Assembly (NCBI GenBank): GCA_910584785.1
Contig: CAJUDX010000012.1
Coordinates: 41,156-61,413 of the forward strand
DNA: 20,258 nt
Source: an uncultured Lachnospiraceae bacterium
Lineage (GTDB): Bacteria > Bacillota > Clostridia > Lachnospirales > Lachnospiraceae
Direction: 5' to 3'
Part shown: positions 13,885 to 20,258 of the stretch, one piece after another
Layout of the letters: each line of letters starts with the position of its first letter
Numbering within the stretch: position 1 is the stretch's first letter
Notes under the pieces: generated by a model
What the model was told of the DNA's origin: nothing
Seen by the model: the letters and a program-made list of their open reading frames with translations, nothing else
Database searches by the model: none
Made by a program: the position numbers and the translations under genes

Positions 13885-14505
13885 TTATTTCGCCAAATGG
13901 CCCGCCGAAAACACACACCCACAGTAATCCTGCCGATAAAGCCCATATTCCTTTGACAGCTCCACCGACCGGCGGTAGCCGTCCTTTTTCTTAAAATCAG
14001 AAGGCAGGTAAGCGACGCCATAAGCTGCCCCTAGTTCTTCCCCAATTTCATTTAACTTCGCAGCATTTTTTAAAGGGCTGATGGATAATGTGGTGGTAAA
14101 ATAATCAAATTCGCCCTTTTTGGCCTCCCTCGCCGCCTCCTCAAGCCGCAGGCGATAACAGAGGAAACACCGCTCCCCGCCCTCCGGGTCATGCTCATGT
14201 CCCTTCACTGCTTCATAAAACTGCTCTGGAAGATAACTCCCTTCCACATAGGTTATCGTGTGCTTTGCCGGTATGGAAGCAATCAGCCTTTCCTGCTCAT
14301 CCGCCCGCCGCCGGACTTCCTCAGGCGGGTAAATATTCGGATTATAATAGAGCACCGTAATCCAAAAATACCCGGAAAGGTACTCCAGACAGTAGCTGCT
14401 GCACGGCGCACAGCAGCTGTGAAGCAAAAGTCTTGGCACTTCACCCCTTTCCTGGTGTCTGGCAATGATTTTTTCCAATTCCCTCTGATAATTTCTCTGG
14501 TTCAT
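13885..14505 (-). CDS. queH: Epoxyqueuosine reductase QueH
   Basis: A 206-residue protein of the former DUF208 family that carries out the last step of queuosine synthesis, reducing epoxyqueuosine in tRNA, as the oxygen-tolerant-cofactor-free alternative to QueG. The Cys-rich metal sites are visible: HSCCAPCSSYC (Cys31, 32, 35), ERCFLCYRLR in the middle and DYCGCVFSA near the end. YFTTTLSISPLKN and DFKKKDGYRRSVELSKEYGL are diagnostic. ATG 14505 lies two bases after the glyS stop; with no strong ribosome site, expression probably depends on coupling with glyS, a tRNA-related pairing that makes sense. The gap of about 210 bases after it holds the HPr promoter. Confidence 0.93.
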   Translation of the reverse strand: MNQRNYQRELEKIIARHQERGEVPRLLLHSCCAPCSSYCLEYLSGYFWITVLYYNPNIYPPEEVRRRADEQERLIASIPAKHTITYVEGSYLPEQFYEAVKGHEHDPEGGERCFLCYRLRLEEAAREAKKGEFDYFTTTLSISPLKNAAKLNEIGEELGAAYGVAYLPSDFKKKDGYRRSVELSKEYGLYRQDYCGCVFSAGHLAK

Positions 14506-14507
14506 CC

Positions 14508-15896
14508 TTAAAACCTGAACTTATCCTCAAAATACGCCTTCAGTTCTGCAATCGGAATCCTAACCTGTGCCATGGTATCCCGATCTCTGACCGTAACGGC
14601 ATGGTCCTCTTCCGAATCAAAGTCGTAAGTAATACAGAACGGTGTCCCAATCTCGTCCTGTCTTCTGTACCGCTTCCCAATCGCCCCGCGGTCGTCAAAT
14701 TCGCAGTTATAGTACTTGCACAGCTCGGTATAAATCTTTTCTGCACCTTCATTTAACTTCTTCGACAGCGGCAGCACCCCAATCTTAACTGGGGCAATCG
14801 CCGGATGGAAATGCAGTACCGTTCTTACATCCCCCTCTCCAATCTCTTCTTCATCATAGGCTGCACAGAGGAAGGCCAGCGTCACGCGGTCTGCCCCCAG
14901 CGAAGGCTCAATGACATAAGGAATATATCTCTCCTTTAATTCATCGTCAAAGTAGGTCAGATCCTGACTTGATGTATTCTGGTGCTGGGTAAGGTCATAG
15001 TCGGTACGGTCAGCAATCCCCCACAGCTCGCCCCAGCCAAACGGGAACAAGAACTCCAGATCCGTCGTCGCCTTGCTGTAAAAGCTCAGTTCTTCCGGCT
15101 CATGGTCACGGGCACGCATCTCTTCCTCCTTAATGCCCAGGCTCTTTAACCAGTTAATGCAAAATTCCTTCCAGTAAGCAAACCACTCCAGATCGGTATC
15201 CGGCTTGCAGAAAAACTCCAGCTCCATCTGTTCAAACTCGCGGGTGCGGAAGGTAAAGTTTCCGGGCGTGATTTCATTTCGGAAAGATTTCCCAATCTGC
15301 GCAATACCAAACGGAACTTTTTTCCTGGAAGTTCTCTGTACGTTCTTAAAGTTGACAAAAATACCCTGTGCCGTTTCAGGACGGAGATACACGGTATTTT
15401 TTGCATCCTCAGTTACACCCTGGAAGGTCTTAAACATCAGGTTAAACTGACGGATATCGGTAAAATCATGCTTTCCGCAGCTTGGGCAGCAAATAGCATT
15501 ATCATCAATGTACTGCTTCATCTCCTCCTGCGACCAGCCATCCACGCTCTTTTCCGGCACAATATGATGTTCCTTCATATAATCCTCAATTAAATTATCG
15601 GCACGGAAGCGCTCCTTACAGGACTTGCAGTCCATCAGCGGATCGGAAAATCCACCCAGATGCCCGGAAGCCACCCAGGTCTGCGGATTCATTAAAATCG
15701 CACAGTCCACGCCGACATTAAAGGGGCTTTCCTGCACAAACTTCTGCCACCAGGCTTTTTTTACATTATTTTTCAGTTCCACGCCAAGATTTCCATAATC
15801 CCAGGTATTGGCCAGGCCTCCGTAAATTTCGGAGCCCGGATAGATAAAGCCTCTGTTCTTTGCCAATGCTGAAATTTTGTCCATCGTCTTTTCCAT
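14508..15896 (-). CDS. glyS: Glycyl-tRNA synthetase, single-chain alpha2 type
   Basis: A 462-residue class II synthetase that charges tRNA-Gly. It opens with the family block KNRGFIYPGSEIYGG and NTWDYGNLGVELKNN. Cys pairs CKSC and CCPSC (about residues 90 and 140) form the inserted zinc-like element common in clostridial enzymes. Class II motif 2 is in GKSFRNEITPGNFTFRTREF, and motif 3 in the GADRVTLAFLCAAY stretch. The C-terminal anticodon-binding domain contains IAPVKIGVLPLSKK. Length equals the usual 460-465. I start at ATG 15896 with GGTGAGG upstream; the longer TTG/ATG at 15920 has no support. Only about 100 bases separate it from the lipoprotein gene, too short for a T-box leader. Confidence 0.96.
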   Translation of the reverse strand: MEKTMDKISALAKNRGFIYPGSEIYGGLANTWDYGNLGVELKNNVKKAWWQKFVQESPFNVGVDCAILMNPQTWVASGHLGGFSDPLMDCKSCKERFRADNLIEDYMKEHHIVPEKSVDGWSQEEMKQYIDDNAICCPSCGKHDFTDIRQFNLMFKTFQGVTEDAKNTVYLRPETAQGIFVNFKNVQRTSRKKVPFGIAQIGKSFRNEITPGNFTFRTREFEQMELEFFCKPDTDLEWFAYWKEFCINWLKSLGIKEEEMRARDHEPEELSFYSKATTDLEFLFPFGWGELWGIADRTDYDLTQHQNTSSQDLTYFDDELKERYIPYVIEPSLGADRVTLAFLCAAYDEEEIGEGDVRTVLHFHPAIAPVKIGVLPLSKKLNEGAEKIYTELCKYYNCEFDDRGAIGKRYRRQDEIGTPFCITYDFDSEEDHAVTVRDRDTMAQVRIPIAELKAYFEDKFRF

Positions 15897-15995
15897 TGTG
15901 TTTACCTCACCTTTCCACATTTACCTTTTTATGTCTTTTTCTTCTGCACATAATCACTTAATCCGCATTCATCTATTATTCCGGTCTCTTGGCGT

Positions 15996-16703
15996 CTACC
16001 AGAAAATCAGGTAATGCACGCCTTCCGGAACCTGTACAATATTCTTTTTTACCAGGGCAACCCCTTCCGTCATATAGCGGACAGCACCCTCAACCTGAAT
16101 TTCCACTGGCTGTTCAGTTTCAATCCAAAGCATCTGCCCCTTATCCAGCCGTTCCAGCTCATTTTCTTCGGGAGGGATGAGCTCGGTGCCCTTACCCGGC
16201 TTTACCATCTTCCCCGCCGACAGCCAGCCCTGAGTTCGTGCTTCCAGTACTGTACTCACCGCCAGATGGTTTAGTCTCTCTGAAACCCCAAAATAGTTCT
16301 GGTTAAATGCAAGAAAACTGGCGCTGTCTTTATATTGGAAAACTGCCGTCACCCTGTCATCCTGCAATGTACAGGATCGAACGGCTGCCGGAAGAACTTC
16401 TCCTTCCTCTTCATTTTGTGCTTTTTTCGGCGCTCCCAGACTTTCATTAAAGCCTGCCACCTCCTCAAAGACAAAGCGCAAAAGATTCTCCTGCTGATAA
16501 TTTTCCCTTTTACCCTGATCAAGAATTTCCACCATCCCGCTGGCAATCACCCCATCCCGGCCAATAAAAAGACTCCCTGTCTCCGGCTGAAAGCTCTCAA
16601 TTCCTGGATAAGGTCCCTGACAGCCGTAAAGCCAGAGTACAGCAATCACAGCTACCCCTGCCGCCTTCCACTGCTTCCTCAACTTCCTGATTCTCCTCCA
16701 CAT
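15996..16703 (-). CDS. Lipoprotein of unknown function
   Basis: A 235-residue exported protein. A basic N-region (MWRRIRKLRKQWK), hydrophobic stretch and LYGC lipobox identify it as a lipoprotein with Cys about 27 residues from the start. The mature part has no catalytic motif that I recognise; it includes SLFIGRDGVIASGMVEIL and a charged low-complexity patch (KKAQNEEEGE). The family is unknown to me. I prefer ATG 16703, with GAGGAT eight bases upstream, because it gives a normal signal peptide. The alternative ATG 16769 overlaps the recO stop by one base (TGATG) and would allow coupling but add 22 charged residues. It lies between recO and glyS. Confidence 0.75.
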   Translation of the reverse strand: MWRRIRKLRKQWKAAGVAVIAVLWLYGCQGPYPGIESFQPETGSLFIGRDGVIASGMVEILDQGKRENYQQENLLRFVFEEVAGFNESLGAPKKAQNEEEGEVLPAAVRSCTLQDDRVTAVFQYKDSASFLAFNQNYFGVSERLNHLAVSTVLEARTQGWLSAGKMVKPGKGTELIPPEENELERLDKGQMLWIETEQPVEIQVEGAVRYMTEGVALVKKNIVQVPEGVHYLIFW

Positions 16704-16768
16704 GAGCACATCCTCAAAAATTCTTTTTCTCCTATCATAACTGTTTTCTTCATGTTTTTCAATACCCA

Positions 16769-17416
16769 TCAGAGAATCGTTTCCAAAATATCCAGGGAAT
16801 GAAAATGTTTATCCATATAGTTTCTGCGGTTTTCCTCCACACACAGGGAAAATTCCTTAAAAACCTCTTCTTTTAATGCAAACTGATATAACTTTTCAAT
16901 AGGGGAGGCAATCACATACTCCCAGGCATAATTTGCCGAATCGCTGACCGCAGGCACAGGATGCTCGGTGTATTCCCCATTCTGCACCATCACCCGCAGT
17001 TCAAACACACGGCGAATCAGAGAATTGGGAAGGGCTGGCTTTAACAGGGCGCGCAGGGATTGGTAGAGAAGCTTTAACATCTCTGTTCCATCCAGATTTT
17101 CACGGCTGTAATAATCCGCCACTTCCAGAAAATACGATCCGTAACAGGCGGCTTCCACATCCGCGGCAATCTCCTCAAAATAATTGACAACTTCCGCCCT
17201 CTGCAGTGTATAGGCATCCCGTCCCTCGACCAGATGAAATGTACCAAAGGTAAAGATTCGGCTCGCCGCCATCAGCACGCTGCCCGGACGTTTGCAGCCC
17301 CTGGAAAATGCTGTAATCTTTCCCCTCTCCCTCGTCAGCAGCACCAGACGGCGGTCAGCCTCGCCAAAGGCAGAAACCCGGATCACCATCCCGGTCACTG
17401 GAATTATTTCACGCAT
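16769..17416 (-). CDS. recO: DNA repair protein RecO, short form without zinc cysteines
   Basis: A 215-residue RecO, which loads RecA onto SSB-coated DNA with RecR. The N-terminal OB fold is clear: VTGMVIRVSAFGEADRRLVL, then LTRERGKITAFSRGCKRPGS and FTFGTFHLVEGRD. The helical C-terminal domain includes YYSRENLDGTEMLKLLYQSL and FELRVMVQNGEYTEHP. Most RecO proteins are 240-260 residues and carry a CxxC...CxxC zinc site after that segment; here the cysteines are absent (NGEYTEHPVPAVSD). It starts one base after the era stop (TAAGATG), so the pair is coupled, the common Lachnospiraceae and Firmicutes arrangement. Confidence 0.93.
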   Translation of the reverse strand: MREIIPVTGMVIRVSAFGEADRRLVLLTRERGKITAFSRGCKRPGSVLMAASRIFTFGTFHLVEGRDAYTLQRAEVVNYFEEIAADVEAACYGSYFLEVADYYSRENLDGTEMLKLLYQSLRALLKPALPNSLIRRVFELRVMVQNGEYTEHPVPAVSDSANYAWEYVIASPIEKLYQFALKEEVFKEFSLCVEENRRNYMDKHFHSLDILETIL

Positions 17417-17417
17417 C

Positions 17418-18332
17418 TTACCCTTTCACATCCCCCGGATGATATCCGTAATTCTTCATATACAGCTCACTGTCCCGCCATTCCTTTCGCACCTTGACCC
17501 AAAGCCGCAGGTTAACCTGGCCTTCCAGCATTTCCTCAATCTCTGTCCGGGCAGCCGTGCCGATTTTTTTCAGCATACTTCCGCCCTTGCCAATAATAAT
17601 GCCCTTATGGGACTCCCTTTCACAAATAATCGTCGCCTCAATATCCGTAATCCCATTCTTCCTCTCCGCCATTTTTTCAATTGTCACCGCGATTCCATGC
17701 GGAATTTCATCATCCAAAAGCCTAAGGGCCTTTTCCCGGATAAGCTCTGCCGCAATCTGGCGCATCGGCTGATCCGTCACCGTTTCCTCATCATAAAACT
17801 GCGGTCCATAGGGCAGGTACTTAAAAATCAGCTCGGTCAGCAGTTCTGTATTTGTTCCCTTCAATGCTGAGAGAGGGACAATCTCTGCAAAATCACAAAT
17901 ATCCTTATAGGCATCAATAAACGTCAGCACTTCTTCCTGCTTCTTTACCATATCAATTTTATTAATCACCAAGAGCACCGGCGATTTTACCTTATTCAGC
18001 TGTTCGGCAATATGTCTCTCCCCTGCGCCGATAAATGTCGTCGGCTCCACCAGCCAGATCACCACATCCACTTCATTTAAAGTGTGTTCAGCGACATTGA
18101 CCATATACTCTCCAAGTTTATTTTTCGCCTTATGAATCCCCGGCGTATCCAGGAAAATAATCTGTCCGCGATCGTCGGTATAAACCGTCTGAATCCGGTT
18201 TCTGGTGGTCTGAGGTTTACTGGAGGTAATGGCTATCTTTTGCCCAATCAGCTGATTCATCAACGTAGACTTTCCCACATTTGGCCTGCCAATTAAGGTG
18301 GCAAAACCAGATTTCTTTTGTTTATCTTCCAT
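17418..18332 (-). CDS. era: GTPase Era
   Basis: A 304-residue Ras-like GTPase that binds 16S rRNA near its 3' end and helps assemble the 30S subunit. G1 is GRPNVGKST (about residues 16-24), the G2 region SKPQTTRNRIQTVYTD, G3 DTPGIHKAKNKLG, G4 VINKIDMV and G5 PLSALKG. The C-terminal KH domain shows KGIIIGKGGSMLKKIGTAAR and ends in VRKEWRDSELYMKNYGYH. Length is standard. AGGAGAGAG precedes ATG 18332. The 84-base gap upstream, after the M16C gene, contains a CCTGTG/CACAGG stem (18350-18366) but no T-run. Confidence 0.97.
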   Translation of the reverse strand: MEDKQKKSGFATLIGRPNVGKSTLMNQLIGQKIAITSSKPQTTRNRIQTVYTDDRGQIIFLDTPGIHKAKNKLGEYMVNVAEHTLNEVDVVIWLVEPTTFIGAGERHIAEQLNKVKSPVLLVINKIDMVKKQEEVLTFIDAYKDICDFAEIVPLSALKGTNTELLTELIFKYLPYGPQFYDEETVTDQPMRQIAAELIREKALRLLDDEIPHGIAVTIEKMAERKNGITDIEATIICERESHKGIIIGKGGSMLKKIGTAARTEIEEMLEGQVNLRLWVKVRKEWRDSELYMKNYGYHPGDVKG

Positions 18333-18416
18333 ACTCTCTCCTAACTTTTCCTGTGTCTGCCACAGGCACCTGGCATCAGTTCACTGTAATTTACGCAGTA
18401 CATCTCTGCCCGTGCA

Positions 18417-20258
18417 TCAGCTATGAAACAGATTTTCCACACACCCAAACATCCCGGTCTGTGCCTTCACCTGCTCCTCATTGCCAATAACACAAAGCGC
18501 GTTTGTCTTTAATAATTCCTCAATGAGGGGCGCCAGACTGCGAATATCCTCCTGTGTCGCCTTAAGGATTTCATCCCTCTCCTGCTGCAACATTTCTTCG
18601 GTTACGCCGGAAAGATAAGCCGACATTGCCCGCGCGCCTTTAATCGAAGGCGTCAGCGGCGTATCCAGCTCGCTGATGGTGCCAATCACATATTTTGTCA
18701 TATCCCGGTCATCGGCACTAAACTGCCGCAGGTATTCAGGAATACAGTCATAAATTTCATTCGTCTCTTTTATATTGGGATCGCGGTAGGAAGCTAAATA
18801 GCCCTCCCCACTCCGCCCAAAACCGCTCATACAGCCGTAGGCTCCGCCCTGCACCCGCAGATTCAGCCAGAGATAATCATAGTTTAAGATGACCTTTAAC
18901 ATCCTGAGCGCCCCGGTATAGGCATAACCGCCGTTCCGGAAATTTCCGCAGCGCGCCACATAATTAACCTGGGATGAGGTTTTAAAACCTTCATTCCGGT
19001 TTCCGGCACTAAAGGCAAAAGGATAATTCTTCCCATCACTCATGCTCAGATAATCCGTTAAACCCTTCATCGCCCCAGGCAAACGTTCGTACCCCTCCTC
19101 ATTTGCCGTATAACCGACCAGCATATGATCCAGCGTAAAAAGCCTTTGGCAGACTTCCTTTAATTTCTCAATCAATCCCTTCCGGCTTTCCGGGTTCTCG
19201 TATTCCCTGCAGACCTTTTCCAGAAAATGGTAATAGCCAATTCCCCCTGTCAAATCATTGTAGCTGGAGGCTGGCGAGAAATACGAAGTTGCCCTGGCTA
19301 CCGCGGCAGAGTGCGAAGCATTTTCCAGGCGCATCCTGGCCCTGGACTTATTTTCTGCCAGGATTTCTCCCAGGCGCTTTTCATCCTCAAGCCTTGAGGA
19401 GGTAAAAATTTCCTTCAGAATGGAAAAGGCAAAATCAATCTTATCATAAAGCACCTTGGCCTTAGCCACAAAAGCCCCGGTAAAGTGCTCCGGCTCATTC
19501 AGATTCGTATAAGAAATAACCGAGAAATCAATTCCTCCGCTGTTTAAATAAATCTCACTGGCTAAGTCCTGATAGGTGTAGTTTTCCGTATCCACACAGC
19601 CCAGCACCGATTTTAAAAGGCCCACATACGGCAAATCCTCCTGGCAAACCCCATCCGTCGTAAACAATAGCTGCAGGTAACCGATACCCGAAGTAAAAAG
19701 GGAACTGTGAATCACCTTAATCCCCTCCACTTCCTTTTCCTCTCCATACAAGCCCTCGCCCTGTTTATCGATATCCCCGCGCTTAAGCATGGGAATCTTC
19801 TTTAAGTCCTCGTGCGACGACGGCGTTTCCTGATATTCCTTTAACTCCTTCGTTGCCTTCTGCAAAGCCAAAAGTTCCTCTTCACGCAGCGATGCCCGGT
19901 AATTTTCCAGTTTTTGTGCCAGCTTCTGATCTTCCTTTGCCGTAAGGTTTTTCTGCGGAAGAAGGGTAATCACTGTCTCAAACGGATTGTCCAGAAGATA
20001 ATTTCGAATTAACTCTTCAAAATACCCCTGACCCAATGCCTCCTTTAAAAAATCAAAGGTTTCCTGGTACTCCAGATGCAGTGTCGGGTCCCCGCCGTAA
20101 AGCCAGCTGTCCATCGACCACAGGCCGTACATCAGTCCCTTAGGCGCCGAACCATAATCGGCTTCCCGATAGCGAAATTCGTAGTAATTCAGCCCGGCCA
20201 AAAGGCTTTTCCGGTCAATCCCCTGGTCTGCCAGCTTACGAAGCGTCCCCTTCACCAC
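18417..20258 (-). CDS. M16C-family metallopeptidase (insulinase/presequence-protease type), N-terminus outside the window
   Basis: The last 613 residues of a large zinc peptidase, with the frame still open at the window edge. The middle corresponds to the M16C-associated domain and the inactive second half: DLPYVGLLKSVLGCVDTENY followed by LASEIYLNSGGIDFSVISYT, then RAMSAYLSGVTEEMLQQERD and an end in CVIGNEE. YEFRYREADYGSAPKGLMYG (near 20190) and the VITLLPQKNLT block fit the PreP/Cym1-like clam-shell halves. The HxxEH active site would lie further upstream and is not visible. It degrades peptides in the cytoplasm. Full-length family members are about 970 residues, so roughly 360 are missing here. 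It is followed by era after 84 bases. Confidence 0.93.
   Translation of the reverse strand: MVKGTLRKLADQGIDRKSLLAGLNYYEFRYREADYGSAPKGLMYGLWSMDSWLYGGDPTLHLEYQETFDFLKEALGQGYFEELIRNYLLDNPFETVITLLPQKNLTAKEDQKLAQKLENYRASLREEELLALQKATKELKEYQETPSSHEDLKKIPMLKRGDIDKQGEGLYGEEKEVEGIKVIHSSLFTSGIGYLQLLFTTDGVCQEDLPYVGLLKSVLGCVDTENYTYQDLASEIYLNSGGIDFSVISYTNLNEPEHFTGAFVAKAKVLYDKIDFAFSILKEIFTSSRLEDEKRLGEILAENKSRARMRLENASHSAAVARATSYFSPASSYNDLTGGIGYYHFLEKVCREYENPESRKGLIEKLKEVCQRLFTLDHMLVGYTANEEGYERLPGAMKGLTDYLSMSDGKNYPFAFSAGNRNEGFKTSSQVNYVARCGNFRNGGYAYTGALRMLKVILNYDYLWLNLRVQGGAYGCMSGFGRSGEGYLASYRDPNIKETNEIYDCIPEYLRQFSADDRDMTKYVIGTISELDTPLTPSIKGARAMSAYLSGVTEEMLQQERDEILKATQEDIRSLAPLIEELLKTNALCVIGNEEQVKAQTGMFGCVENLFHS

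Noticed and set aside
15897..15995. T-box riboswitch before glyS
   Set aside because: The gap is under 100 bases and I see no T-box consensus or terminator; too short for a T-box leader.
18350..18366. Hairpin CCTGTG/CACAGG between the M16C gene and era as a terminator
   Set aside because: The stem is perfect but only six pairs and no T-run follows on the minus strand.
1..20258. CRISPR array, tRNA, rRNA, insertion sequence or prophage
   Set aside because: I saw no regularly spaced repeats, no cloverleaf or rRNA sequence, and no transposase or integrase frame.

Overview
The window looks like chromosome from an anaerobic Gram-positive of the class Clostridia, most likely a member of the Lachnospiraceae. 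The reasons are moderate GC, strong AGGAGG-type ribosome sites, TTGACA/TATAAT promoters, a biotin-dependent sodium-pump decarboxylase operon, a QueH-type epoxyqueuosine reductase, a single-chain glycyl-tRNA synthetase and an M16C peptidase next to era and recO. Apart from one short thioesterase gene, every gene reads on the minus strand, so the regions are best read from high to low coordinates.

Region A (20258 to about 13400) is housekeeping: an incomplete M16C metalloprotease, era, recO, an unknown lipoprotein, glyS, queH and an HPr phosphocarrier. Spacing is tight (era TAA to recO ATG 1 base, glyS to queH 2 bases), which suggests co-transcription. HPr has its own near-consensus promoter.

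Region B (about 13340 to 11070) is a two-gene accessory cassette with its own promoter: a DUF262-like protein whose DGQQR-type motif reads NSDDR, followed by a COG4938/DUF3696-like AAA ATPase. The ATPase frame is broken by an in-frame TAA inside its Walker A loop, and that stop lies in a perfect 28-base inverted repeat. This is the most unusual part of the window.

Region C (11014 to 8760) holds purine nucleoside phosphorylase and a D-Ala-D-Ala carboxypeptidase. The only plus-strand gene, a hotdog acyl-CoA thioesterase (from 8309), converges on the carboxypeptidase and appears to have lost one C near its end. Diverging from it is a consensus promoter for a split ThrE-type amino-acid exporter pair (8108-6810), followed by a LacI-family regulator and a small membrane protein.

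Region D (5223 to 4702) is a non-coding interval with two decayed gene fragments, a strong hairpin terminator, a dyad and a promoter. Region E (4701 to 1) is the operon mmdA-like carboxyltransferase, oadG, biotin carrier, oadB, oadA (incomplete). Together these encode the parts of both a transcarboxylase (12S/1.3S/5S-like) and a membrane Na+ pump, so the operon may link methylmalonyl-CoA and oxaloacetate/pyruvate carboxyl transfer to sodium export.
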